64,000 bases of DNA. It comes from Methanothermobacter sp. (lineage in GTDB: Archaea > Methanobacteriota > Methanobacteria > Methanobacteriales > Methanothermobacteraceae). Location: assembly GCF_030055425.1 (NCBI RefSeq), contig NZ_JASFYE010000001.1:284853-348852 (forward strand), given 5' to 3'. Position 1 is the stretch's first letter, and each line of letters starts with the position of its first letter. Under the pieces are notes generated by a model that was given only the letters and a program-made list of their open reading frames with translations, did no database searches and was not told where the DNA came from. Below are positions 1 to 7,970 of this stretch, piece by piece. Both the position numbers and the translations under genes were made by a program.

Positions 1-411
1 ATAAATTCCCTGGATGGAGGCTGCCCTGAGCTGATAATCAGGGCACATCACCTCCTCTGTATGAGGGGGTTTCAGGGATATGGCTACAGCATGGAATTCG
101 TTGATAATATGAAGAGGATCCTCAAGTGGATCCATGATAATCCCAAGAAGCCCATGACGATTGTTGATTTTCCAGATGATATCTGTGCCGCATGTCCATT
201 CCTTGATGAATCCGCCTGCCTGAGGGCCGGAGACACCTTGAGGCTCATGGATCAGATGCTCATGGATTTACTGGGTATAAAGAGCGGGGATGAACTGACA
301 TCCACAGAAATCGATGCCCTAATCTCCCCACTCATAGATTCCCCTGAATTAACTGAGATATGCGGTGAATGTTCCTGGATTGACGTCTGCCTGGTACACA
401 GAAATCCCTGA
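1..411 (+). CDS. DUF1284 family cysteine-rich protein (5' end outside window)
   Basis: The frame is open from base 1 with no usable start, so the gene begins upstream of the window. Before the first in-frame ATG at 61 it already encodes LIIRAHHLLC, which runs directly into MRGFQGYGYS. Together these match the opening of DUF1284 as I recall it, so calling the gene from base 61 would cut off a conserved motif. Two cysteine groups follow (CAACP..ESAC near the middle and CGECSWIDVC at the end), suggesting a bound metal or iron-sulfur cluster (inference). The stop at 409-411 overlaps the ribosome binding site of the aldo/keto reductase, so the two are probably co-transcribed. The function of the family is not known to me. 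Confidence 0.75.
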   Translation: MNSLDGGCPELIIRAHHLLCMRGFQGYGYSMEFVDNMKRILKWIHDNPKKPMTIVDFPDDICAACPFLDESACLRAGDTLRLMDQMLMDLLGIKSGDELTSTEIDALISPLIDSPELTEICGECSWIDVCLVHRNP

Positions 412-418
412 GGTGAAA

Positions 419-1531
419 ATGATGATCCGGCGAAAACTCGGTTCAACGGGCATATCTGCTTCGATACTGGGGATTGGGGTCATGCGGTTCCCTGAGGTGA
501 ACGGGAAACTTGAGAGAGGATCTGCAGCGAAAATTATGGAGTTTGCCCTTGAGAGCGGCATAAACTACATTGACACCGGTTACACCTACCATGGCGGTGA
601 AAGCGAGGTCTTCGTTGGGGAATTTCTCTCAGAAAATGATGACTACAGGGACGATGCGATAGTGGCAACCAAGCTTCCCACCTGGCTCGTTAACAGAAGA
701 GAGGACATGTATATGTATTTTGAGGAGCAGATGAAGCGCCTCAGAGGCAAAATTGATATATACCTCCTTCACAACCTCAAAAAGGATTCCTGGCTGGTCC
801 TCAAGGATATGGGGGTCCTTGATTTTCTTGACTCACTCAGGGATGATGGAATCTATGTTGGATTCTCATTCCATGATACAGCCGATGTATTCTTTGAGAT
901 AGCCGACTCATACACCTGGGATGTCATTCAGGTCCAGCACAATATAGTGGATGACCACCAGGCAAACTCCGCCACCCTTGCATATGCCCGTGGGCTTGGT
1001 GCCGGTAATGTGATAATGGAGCCGCTGAGGGGAGGCTCACTTGTACGTAACATCCCACAGGAGGTTCAGGAGATATATGAAATGGCCAGGACTCCCCGAA
1101 AGCCTGTGGAGTGGTGTCTTAAGTATCTATGGGATATGGATGATGTTGACGTGGTTCTAAGCGGTATGGGCAGTGTATCCGAGATCAGGGAAAATGTTGA
1201 AATTGCATTGAACTCACAGGAGCTCACAGAAGACGACTACGAAATTTTGAGGGAAGTTAAAAGGGCCTACCGCATGAGGAAGAGTATCCCCTGTTCAGAA
1301 TGCGGATACTGCATGCCCTGCCCTGAGGGTGTTGACATACCCCGCAACTTCAGGCTTCTGAATGACGTATACCGGTTCATGAGCACTGGGGGAGTGGAAA
1401 CTGAGTACAGGAAAATCATGGATGCCATGGAGCGGGCATCAAACTGTTCAGAATGCGGCTCCTGCATGCCCTGCCCCCAGATGATCGATATACCCTCTGA
1501 ACTCAGGAGGGTCCATGAAAAACTTGGGTAG
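419..1531 (+). CDS. Aldo/keto reductase fused to C-terminal 4Fe-4S ferredoxin domain
   Basis: This is a 370-residue cytoplasmic oxidoreductase. The N-terminal 270 residues are an aldo/keto reductase barrel: RKLGSTGISASILGIG start, YIDTGYTYHGGESE carrying the catalytic Asp and Tyr, VATKLPTW with the Lys, and YLLHNL with the His. The C-terminus carries two cysteine motifs, CSECGYCMPCPEGVDIP near residue 292 and CSECGSCMPCPQMIDIP near residue 343, typical of the ferredoxin-fused AKR family. It probably reduces an unknown carbonyl with electrons from the clusters. I chose ATG 419 because AGGTGA at 411-416 sits just upstream; the longer frame from 365 would overlap the previous gene. The next small gene starts 9 bp after the stop. 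Confidence 0.88.
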   Translation: MMIRRKLGSTGISASILGIGVMRFPEVNGKLERGSAAKIMEFALESGINYIDTGYTYHGGESEVFVGEFLSENDDYRDDAIVATKLPTWLVNRREDMYMYFEEQMKRLRGKIDIYLLHNLKKDSWLVLKDMGVLDFLDSLRDDGIYVGFSFHDTADVFFEIADSYTWDVIQVQHNIVDDHQANSATLAYARGLGAGNVIMEPLRGGSLVRNIPQEVQEIYEMARTPRKPVEWCLKYLWDMDDVDVVLSGMGSVSEIRENVEIALNSQELTEDDYEILREVKRAYRMRKSIPCSECGYCMPCPEGVDIPRNFRLLNDVYRFMSTGGVETEYRKIMDAMERASNCSECGSCMPCPQMIDIPSELRRVHEKLG

Positions 1532-1540
1532 GTGAACCCC

Positions 1541-1738
1541 TTGATTGAAAGGATCAGATACTCAATCAGGATTGCGGTGATACTGGCGGTGCTTGGCTCA
1601 GCCGTCCTCTTTATATGGGGGATGATCGGGAGGATGGCTGTGGACTGGGACGTTCTGAGGTCAGCCCTTGAAGGTTTTGTTGCATTTGGAATATTTGGAT
1701 TCATACTGGGATTTCTGATATATGACCTTGAACCCTAG
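1541..1738 (+). CDS. Small two-helix membrane protein
   Basis: This is a 65-residue protein of unknown function with two hydrophobic segments (IAVILAVLGSAVLFIWGMIG and FVAFGIFGFILGFLIYDL) joined by a short polar loop. The preferred start is TTG 1541, because GGTGA at 1531-1535 is correctly spaced for it; a GTG at 1532 would lie inside that binding site. It follows the aldo/keto reductase closely and is probably in the same transcript. The membrane segments are seen in the sequence; nothing in it indicates a function. Confidence 0.6.
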   Translation: MIERIRYSIRIAVILAVLGSAVLFIWGMIGRMAVDWDVLRSALEGFVAFGIFGFILGFLIYDLEP

Positions 1739-1864
1739 ATTTAAATGGAGTTGCAGAAGGGCAAAATGGGGGGCTAAAATCTCTGATACATGACCCCTTA
1801 ATCATAGCTACATGGATAATGACTTATATATCCCCCAACATAGTATGATAGGGGGTGTGATTTC

Positions 1865-2395
1865 TTGAAGGTTCCTGAAAGTTTCAACCTCATCGTGACC
1901 CTCAGCGGTCAGAAGGGTGGCCCTGCAGGTGAGGAGATAGTTGGCATTGAAGAGATCGAGATGGCGCTTTCAAGGTACGAAGGCGAACTCAGGGTCAGGG
2001 ATTCTGATTTTCCAAATGTCCTGAAATTTGATCTTGATATGGACCCATTTGAGGCTGTTAATATAATCAGAAATTCTCCAACCACTGTAATATCCAAGGT
2101 CGTCCCTGTTGAGGCTGTTGTGAGAACAAGGCTGGACAGTATAATCGAAAGGGTTGCTAGCCTCGTATCTGAGAAGGTTAAGGCAGGGGAGAGTTTCAGG
2201 GTCATCTGTGACCTCAGGGGGAGGAGGTACATAAAGTCTCCAGAGGAGGTCGTTGAAGCAGTTTCAGATTTTTTAATGGAGAGATTTCCAATCAAGGAGT
2301 CCGAGGATCCCAACTGGATTATACAGATAGAGGTTGTGGGTGAGGCAACCGGTGTTAGCGTACTCAAGCCCCATGATGTTCTGAAGAAGGGGTGA
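1865..2395 (+). CDS. THUMP domain-containing protein
   Basis: This is a 176-residue protein that looks like a stand-alone THUMP domain. The recognisable parts are the mid-region NIIRNSPTTVISKVVPVE, the section SLVSEKVKAGESFRVICDLRG, and the ending IIQIEVVGEATGVSVLKPHDVL, which resembles the beta strands of THUMP domains in ThiI and tRNA-modifying enzymes. No catalytic domain is attached, so it may be an RNA-binding partner of a tRNA modification enzyme (inference). The TTG start at 1865 is preceded by GGGGGTGTGAT. A TATA-like element (CTTATATAT, 1823-1831) lies about 35 bp upstream, so this gene probably has its own promoter. Confidence 0.78.
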   Translation: MKVPESFNLIVTLSGQKGGPAGEEIVGIEEIEMALSRYEGELRVRDSDFPNVLKFDLDMDPFEAVNIIRNSPTTVISKVVPVEAVVRTRLDSIIERVASLVSEKVKAGESFRVICDLRGRRYIKSPEEVVEAVSDFLMERFPIKESEDPNWIIQIEVVGEATGVSVLKPHDVLKKG

Positions 2396-2435
2396 AATTC
2401 TCATTAGATACTAGAATATAGAAGGAGGTTTTTTC

Positions 2436-3014
2436 ATGAAAATGAATGCTGGCGTCGTCATGGTTCTTTTTGCTGTGGCTGTCCTGGCTGGAACGGGTTG
2501 TGCTGCAGCTGCTAATGCACCCTTAAAAGTTGCTGTGGCTGGAAATACAACTATAGATGATGGTGTTTACTACACCATCAACGGTGCCATGCCCACTGTA
2601 AAAAGTACAAGGTACACAGCCCCAATTGTCCTCAACAGGACAATGAACATAAAGTACATGATAATCAAAAACGGCACCGTGAAATACGGCATAATAAACC
2701 ACGCCCTAACAGGAAACATCACCAACAGGACATACCCCAAACTGATATTCAACCAGACACCCATCATAGAACTCGAAAACGGCACATACTACAGGATCAA
2801 AAACGGCAACATGACACTCTACAGCGGACCAATCGCCCTGACAGGAAACACGATCCTGAAATACTTCAAAAACAGCACAAACACGACAATGATGGGCATA
2901 ATCAAAAACACACCTGCAATAGCTGTCAAAAAGGCCAAATGGATCAAGGTCAAGGTTAAGAAATGTACAGAAGAGGCGGTAAGTGGAGATACTACTGGAC
3001 CTACAGATGGGTAA
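2436..3014 (+). CDS. Exported chitobiase-like surface protein, C-terminal tail frameshifted
   Basis: The annotated reading is 192 residues: signal peptide (MKMNAGVVMVLFAVAVLAG..AAAANA), then a small beta domain containing GVYYTINGAMPTV..STRYTAPIVLNR. That motif is like the C-terminal chitobiase/hexosaminidase module found on archaeal surface proteins. Many NxT/S sites suggest glycosylation. The end, KKCTEEAVSGDTTGPTDG, is unlike the paralogue at 3433-4095. Inserting one base after 2965 restores KKWYRRGGKWRYYWTYRW and continues to a stop at 3044-3046. The gene therefore appears to carry a 1-bp deletion (TGG to TG), or the sequence has an error there. The start ATG 2436 has GGAGG at 2424-2428. 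Confidence 0.75.
   Translation: MKMNAGVVMVLFAVAVLAGTGCAAAANAPLKVAVAGNTTIDDGVYYTINGAMPTVKSTRYTAPIVLNRTMNIKYMIIKNGTVKYGIINHALTGNITNRTYPKLIFNQTPIIELENGTYYRIKNGNMTLYSGPIALTGNTILKYFKNSTNTTMMGIIKNTPAIAVKKAKWIKVKVKKCTEEAVSGDTTGPTDG
2611..2917 (+). repeat. Direct repeat copy 1 (duplicated surface-protein coding block)
   Basis: About 307 bp here align without gaps to 3632-3938, offset 1021 bp. I count roughly 17 mismatches, so about 94% identity. The flanking signal-peptide regions are much more diverged. The block encodes the chitobiase-like module and the NTTMMGIIKNTPA segment of both paralogues. The pattern suggests tandem duplication followed by gene conversion of the central block. Confidence 0.85.
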
Positions 3015-3046
3015 AGAGGATTTACAGGGAACTCCAGCCAATCTAG

Positions 3047-3432
3047 CTTTCAAACTTTAACCGCCCACTTTCCTTTTTTTATATGTAAAAAAAATCTTAA
3101 ACTGGATGATTTGGAGCTTATATGCTTCATATTGTGGTTTTAAAATAAATATCGATCTCTTTTAGCATTCTATAACTGAATGATGTTTTGATTTATGAAA
3201 GCTTAGATGAGGTCTTCTGATTTTCACCAGCTCAGTGAAGTTTGCAGAGGCACAGGTTATTGCCAAAATGTGTTAGGTTTAAATATAGATTAATTCAAAT
3301 TAATTTTATAATATTTAAACTTGATTTTATTTTAGTATTTAATAGTTTCTAATTATGATTAAATAAAAAATTTTATATATAATTTATGATTAATGTATCC
3401 GAATGTACTACATACTAAAAGGGAGGTTTGGT
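3047..3432. other. AT-rich intergenic region with promoter for second surface paralogue
   Basis: The 386 bp contain no convincing gene. A T7 run near 3074-3080 is a plausible transcription stop for the first paralogue. The sequence then becomes very AT-rich, and a TATA-like element (TTTTATATAT, 3371-3380) lies about 55 bp before the next start. No hairpin RNA or repeat was seen. Confidence 0.6.
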
Positions 3433-4095
3433 ATGAAAAGAACAGCTGGTTTAATTATGGCTGTCTTTGTCGCAATGGTTATTGCTGGAATGGGACAGGC
3501 AGCTGCAACCGATGATATAAGTGTTGGAGAACTGCCAAGAGGGGGTTCCGGGGATTTTGTCGTAACCTCAGCACCCGCCGAAGGTGTTTACTACACCATT
3601 GATGGTTCCATCCCGACAGTTAATAGTACACGGTACACAGCCCCAATTGTCCTCAACAGGACACTCAACATAAAGTACATGATAATCAAAAACGGCACCG
3701 TGAAATACGGCATAATAAACCACGCCCTAACAGGAAACATCACCAACAGAACATACCCTAAACTGATATTCAACCAGACACCAATCATAGAACTCGAAAA
3801 CGGCACATACTACCAGATAGGCAACGGCAACATCACACTCTACAACGGAACAATCGCCCTAACAGGAAACACGATCCTGAAATACTTCAAAAACAGCACA
3901 AACACGACAATGATGGGCATAATCAAAAACACGCCCGCAAAACTGGTCAACAAGGTCAGGATATCAAATGTTAAGGTCAAGAAATGGTACAAAAAATGGT
4001 ACAAGAGAGGCGGTAAGTGGAGATACACTTGGAAATACAAATGGACCTACAGGCAGGTGAAACAGACCTACCAGGAACTTCAGGCCACAGCCTGA
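3433..4095 (+). CDS. Exported chitobiase-like surface protein with Lys/Trp/Tyr-rich tail
   Basis: This is a 220-residue intact paralogue of the preceding gene. It has a signal peptide (MKRTAGLIMAVFVAMVIAG..QAAA), the module GVYYTIDGSIPTV..STRYTAPIVLNR, several NxT/S glycosylation sites, and a 41-residue C-terminal tail at 3970-4095. The tail contains KKWYKKWYKRGGKWRYTWK and KWTYRQVK, extremely rich in Lys, Arg, Trp and Tyr. The same tail type ends the protein at 53857-55038. I infer that it attaches the protein to the pseudomurein wall or another surface polymer. The start is ATG 3433, with GGGAGG at 3421-3426; a longer frame from 3403 ignores this site. A T6 run follows the stop. Confidence 0.8.
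   Translation: MKRTAGLIMAVFVAMVIAGMGQAAATDDISVGELPRGGSGDFVVTSAPAEGVYYTIDGSIPTVNSTRYTAPIVLNRTLNIKYMIIKNGTVKYGIINHALTGNITNRTYPKLIFNQTPIIELENGTYYQIGNGNITLYNGTIALTGNTILKYFKNSTNTTMMGIIKNTPAKLVNKVRISNVKVKKWYKKWYKRGGKWRYTWKYKWTYRQVKQTYQELQATA
3632..3938 (+). repeat. Direct repeat copy 2 (duplicated surface-protein coding block)
   Basis: This is the second copy of the block at 2611-2917, about 94% identical and offset by 1021 bp. Both copies are in the same frame of paralogous genes, so unequal recombination between them would delete or duplicate one gene. Confidence 0.85.
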
Positions 4096-4195
4096 GTTCC
4101 GCACAAATCTCTTTTTTAGTTAATACTGGATTCTGAAAATTTATATTCAGGATCCAAGATAATATACATTCACAGATGATAAAGGAGGTTTAATT

Positions 4196-6301
4196 ATTAA
4201 AAAACTAAGAACACTACCCCTTATTCTCCTCATATCATTCATAATGACAGGCTGCAGCTGCGGTGCAGATTACACCGTGGATAACACAACCTACCTGCAG
4301 ATATTCACAGCCACCGGCGTCTCAGAGAACTTCACCCTCAACGGCACAGATTACACCCTCCAGGATGGAGATACCATCATATTTCTTGAGGGAATATATG
4401 AAAACGTTAACATCCTCATTAACAGGGCCATTAACCTGGTGGCATCTGGCATTGTGCAGCTCAACGGGTTCATTGACGTAAGTTCCTCAGCAAACATAAC
4501 CGGTTTCAGTGTTAATGGATCCATTGAGTTAAACGGTAACAAAAGCTTCCTTAACAGGACAAACATCACAGGCACACTGGTTGTAAACGGCAACTCGTGT
4601 GCAGTCAATGGTTCAGGGATATTCAGCTCCCCCACATCACTTACCGTGAGGGGTGATAATGTAACCATAAGCAACAGTCTCATAAACGCTTCAGCATCAC
4701 ATGGTATCCTTGTGACCGGGAAAAACGCAACAATCACAGGTAACACCATAACGAACAGCAACGGAAGCGGAATTTTAATAAGGGGGAATGACTGTGTGGC
4801 CAGCGGTAACACCATCTACCTCTCAAAGGGGGATGGGATAAGCTCAAATGCATCCGATGTTTCAATAGCAGGCAACAGCATATCCTTCAACTCAGGGCAC
4901 GGTATAAATTCCTCAGGTAATGGTACAAGGATCACCAACAACACGGTGCTCCGTAACAACCTCACGGGAATCCATTCGACAGGCGGATGGGCAAATATAA
5001 CCCAGAATACCGTCAAGTACTCAGGTGCCGACGGTATCTATGTTTCAGGAAACGGATCCACTGTGCAGGGATCCTATGCACAGAACAACACCCGCAACGG
5101 CATACATGTGGCTGGCCCCGGCTGCTCTGTTATCAGTTCATACTCATATTACAACGGTGAAAATGGGGTTTACTCCACAGGTCCAAATGCCTCATTCAGG
5201 TATGTGGATGCAAGTTTCAACAGAAAAAATGGAATATATTCCAGAGGAAGCAATGCTAGCTTCTTCTATATAACCAGCGCATCCTACAATGGCGAGAACG
5301 GTATACTCTCAGCTGGACAGAATTCAAGCATGCAGATAATACTGGACGTCTCCTTAAATTCCAAAAACGGGATCTCAAGCCTCGGTGATAACGCATACAT
5401 ATGGTTCGTTGAGGTTAAGAATAATGGTCTCAACGGTATTTACTCCGCAGGTAAGGACCTTTACCTTTCATATGTGAGGAACTCCACCAACAACACCCTC
5501 AGCGGTATCAACTCAACAGGGATCAATGCAAGGATATTTGACGTCACAGTGAAACTCAACAGGCTACATGGGATCTACGCTTCAGGATACAACACCACGG
5601 TGGCATACTTCGAAGCACTGGAAAACCTCAAAAACGGCATATACCTTACAGGTGCCCGCAGCTACATCGTATCAGGGAACAGCAGTTCAAACCATCAGAA
5701 CGGTGTCCAGGTAAACGGTGCAGATACAATCGTGAGATCCGTGAACGCAACAGACAATGCTGCCGCAGGAATAGCTGTCTATGGTAAGAACTCAATCGTA
5801 TACAACTGCACATCCCTCAGGAACACCGACGGGGTATACACCGCAACAAATTCCAGGATAATCCTGACCAGGGTCTCTGGAAACAGAAACTGCGGTGTAA
5901 ACGCCAGGGGAACAACAGGTGTGGAGGAGAGCACGGTGACAGGTAACAGGTATGGTGTTTATGTCGCCGGTGCCGGTTCAGTTATCTATTCATCCACCAT
6001 AGGCAGCAACAGGGGCTACGGCATATACGTTGGGGGCTCATCTGTAACCATCTACCGTAACACCCTGCAGTACAATGGTGGCGACGGCATAACTGCAAGG
6101 GGAGGCTATGCAAAGATATACTACAACACTGCAAACAGAAATAAGGGTTCAGGTATAAACTCAGCCTCATACAGGGCAGTCATAGCATACAACCGGGCTT
6201 CATACAACAGTTACTACGGCATATACTCCTCAGGCAAGCGTTCAACCCTTGCAAAGAACACAGCATCAGGAAATAAAAAGGGGAATATAAGGAGACTTTA
6301 A
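4196..6301 (+). CDS. Exported right-handed beta-helix (PbH1) surface protein, probable ATT start
   Basis: This is a roughly 700-residue repetitive protein of beta-helix turns, visible as recurring units such as NGIYSAG, GINSTG and DGIYVSGNGSTVQ, which identify a parallel beta-helix (NosD/PbH1 type). The first ATG in frame is 4244, but translating back gives KKLRTLPLILLISFIMTGCS, a complete lipoprotein-like signal peptide. That frame begins at ATT 4196, seven bases after GGAGG at 4184-4188, the same arrangement as the neighbouring genes with ATG. A start at 4244 would remove most of the signal peptide and has no binding site. Initiation at ATT, or a mutated ATG, is therefore likely. Function: cell-surface adhesin-like or polysaccharide-binding (inference). 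Confidence 0.78.
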   Translation: MKKLRTLPLILLISFIMTGCSCGADYTVDNTTYLQIFTATGVSENFTLNGTDYTLQDGDTIIFLEGIYENVNILINRAINLVASGIVQLNGFIDVSSSANITGFSVNGSIELNGNKSFLNRTNITGTLVVNGNSCAVNGSGIFSSPTSLTVRGDNVTISNSLINASASHGILVTGKNATITGNTITNSNGSGILIRGNDCVASGNTIYLSKGDGISSNASDVSIAGNSISFNSGHGINSSGNGTRITNNTVLRNNLTGIHSTGGWANITQNTVKYSGADGIYVSGNGSTVQGSYAQNNTRNGIHVAGPGCSVISSYSYYNGENGVYSTGPNASFRYVDASFNRKNGIYSRGSNASFFYITSASYNGENGILSAGQNSSMQIILDVSLNSKNGISSLGDNAYIWFVEVKNNGLNGIYSAGKDLYLSYVRNSTNNTLSGINSTGINARIFDVTVKLNRLHGIYASGYNTTVAYFEALENLKNGIYLTGARSYIVSGNSSSNHQNGVQVNGADTIVRSVNATDNAAAGIAVYGKNSIVYNCTSLRNTDGVYTATNSRIILTRVSGNRNCGVNARGTTGVEESTVTGNRYGVYVAGAGSVIYSSTIGSNRGYGIYVGGSSVTIYRNTLQYNGGDGITARGGYAKIYYNTANRNKGSGINSASYRAVIAYNRASYNSYYGIYSSGKRSTLAKNTASGNKKGNIRRL

Positions 6302-6304
6302 AAT

Positions 6305-6342
6305 TGACTTTTTTAGGATTAACCTTTCCCCTCATTTTTTAG
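6305..6342 (+). terminator. Poly-T termination region after beta-helix gene
   Basis: Two T6 runs (6309-6314 and 6335-6340) follow the stop of the beta-helix gene in the gap between convergent genes. Archaeal RNA polymerase commonly terminates at such runs. No stable hairpin is evident. Confidence 0.5.
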
Positions 6343-6371
6343 AGGCTCTAACCTCATATGAAGATCATCCA

Positions 6372-7856
6372 CTATTTTTTCATTACGGGATCAAGAACCC
6401 TAATACCCTCCTCCTTAAACATCATGAACTCCTCCCTGTTCCTGGTGTGAATGGGGTATATGGCCTCCGGTTCCACGTCGAGTATCATCTCCACAAGGTC
6501 AGATCTCCCTGCATGACCTGAGGAGTGGAACCTCCTGTACTGTGCTATGCCAAAGTGCCTGAGCCAGTTGCTCTCCCTCTCTGCATCGATCTCCATCTCC
6601 TCATTGAAGGGTTCAGTCTTGGACTTGATGTAGGCCGCGCCCTCGGGTTTGATGTCTATGAACTCCTTGAAGTCAAAGTAGTCGCACTGGAAGAGGTACT
6701 CCCCGGGTTCCTCCTGGAGGTCCCTGTAGGTTATGATGTTGTCCGCTTCAAGGAATTGCCTTTCCCATCCCCTGTAATCCTGAACGATGTATTCCTCAGG
6801 AAGTTCAGCTGCAGGTATCCATTCACCATCAAAGCAGACATACGCATCTTCGCCGATAAGTCCCCACCCTCTCCTTGGAAGGTACACCGCAAGATCCCTG
6901 AGAGACAGGTAGCCCATGTCCTCAAACAGTTTAATGATGTAGGCCTGTTTCAGGCTCACTGCAAGTGTTCTATCAGAGTTCCTGGCGGCCAGATAAAATG
7001 TCAGGAACCTGTCGAGGTCTCTTATGGGGTAATTGACAATGACAAGTCCCCTGTGGTGTGCAGCTATAGCTGCTGTTCTCCTCTCAATATCCTCCTCGAA
7101 GGTACTATTATCCTGGTCTATCCTTGTCCCCTCTGTTATGAGGATGTTTGGGGAAAACTTCCTTGCCTTTTTAACGAATTTTCTGGATTCATGATCCCTT
7201 CGACCCTTAAATCTGATGTCCCCAGTGTATACTATTGCCTCCTCTGATTCTATCAGGTACGCGCAGGAGCCTGGGACCGAATGGTCAACTGGTGCTGGTG
7301 TAATGCTAAATTCACTCGTGTACTGAGTTTTATAGGGTTTAAGAAGATTTATGGGCCTGTTTAATCTGGTATCATCGTCTCTTTTATGTGATGTGTTCCC
7401 TAATTTTCGCTTTTTTTCTACGAAATGAAACCTTGGGTTGTATTGAATGAGATCATGGTTCCCATTTGAAGTTTCTTCTATGGCCTTAAGGACTAGAAAG
7501 CTCTCCTCCGTCATATAGAATGGTATATCGTGGCGTATGTACTTGAGGCATCCTGCATGGTCAAGGTGGGGGTGGCTCAGAAGCACCCCTGATACCGCCG
7601 GCTCCTCCTCAAACTTCATTCCAAGGTACCTCATCTGGTCCTCACGGTAAACCCCCCTTATCCTTGGGAGGGCCCCAAGCTCCATGAGGTCACCGAGACC
7701 ATTGAAGCTCCTTGGCTGCAGGAACTCATCAAAGTAGAGTTTCTCAATGTTGAACCTCATCCCGAAGTCAAGGAATATCCCATCACCGTTGCAGGATACC
7801 TCTATCCTGTTACCACCGATCTCATCAACTCCACCATAAAATTTGAAATCCACCAT
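6372..7856 (-). CDS. RNase J-like metallo-beta-lactamase fold hydrolase
   Basis: This is a 494-residue protein with the metallo-beta-lactamase zinc site LLSHPHLDHAG near residue 95, a second histidine in PVDHSVPGSCAY, the aspartate in VYTGDIRFKG, and an RNase J-like end (FHSSGHAGRSDLVEMI..IYPIHTRN). The arrangement MBL core, middle domain, then SGHA and IYPIHT motifs fits the RNase J/beta-CASP group, so RNA processing or decay is likely (family knowledge). It is longer than classical archaeal RNase J and contains a charged insertion around residues 150-175 and an unusual middle region, so the substrate is uncertain. ATG 7856 is preceded by GGAGG. A small membrane peptide gene lies 30 bp upstream on the same strand. 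Confidence 0.8.
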   Translation of the reverse strand: MVDFKFYGGVDEIGGNRIEVSCNGDGIFLDFGMRFNIEKLYFDEFLQPRSFNGLGDLMELGALPRIRGVYREDQMRYLGMKFEEEPAVSGVLLSHPHLDHAGCLKYIRHDIPFYMTEESFLVLKAIEETSNGNHDLIQYNPRFHFVEKKRKLGNTSHKRDDDTRLNRPINLLKPYKTQYTSEFSITPAPVDHSVPGSCAYLIESEEAIVYTGDIRFKGRRDHESRKFVKKARKFSPNILITEGTRIDQDNSTFEEDIERRTAAIAAHHRGLVIVNYPIRDLDRFLTFYLAARNSDRTLAVSLKQAYIIKLFEDMGYLSLRDLAVYLPRRGWGLIGEDAYVCFDGEWIPAAELPEEYIVQDYRGWERQFLEADNIITYRDLQEEPGEYLFQCDYFDFKEFIDIKPEGAAYIKSKTEPFNEEMEIDAERESNWLRHFGIAQYRRFHSSGHAGRSDLVEMILDVEPEAIYPIHTRNREEFMMFKEEGIRVLDPVMKK

Positions 7857-7886
7857 GATACGCCTCCAGAGTTATCATAGGGTTAC

Positions 7887-7970
7887 TTATGCGAGTATGC
7901 TGAGTATGAAATAAAGCAGAAGTAGGCCAAACACACACCCCAGAACTCCCCTGCAGCAGTCATCATCCAT
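7887..7970 (-). CDS. Small membrane peptide, 27 residues
   Basis: This short gene starts at ATG 7970 behind a strong GGGGGTGATT ribosome binding site (about 7974-7983). It begins MDDDCCRGVLGCV and continues into a single hydrophobic helix (FGLLLLYFILSILA) ending at TAA 7887-7889. There are three cysteines near the N-terminus. It lies 30 bp upstream of the RNase J-like gene and is probably co-transcribed with it. It could be a membrane microprotein that recruits or regulates a partner; function unknown. The strong binding site and clean membrane helix argue against chance, but no homologue check was possible. Confidence 0.55.
   Translation of the reverse strand: MDDDCCRGVLGCVFGLLLLYFILSILA

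Noticed and set aside
6525..7247. Plus-strand ORF (240 codons) opposite the RNase J-like gene
   Set aside because: Shadow frame; the minus strand carries clear zinc motifs.
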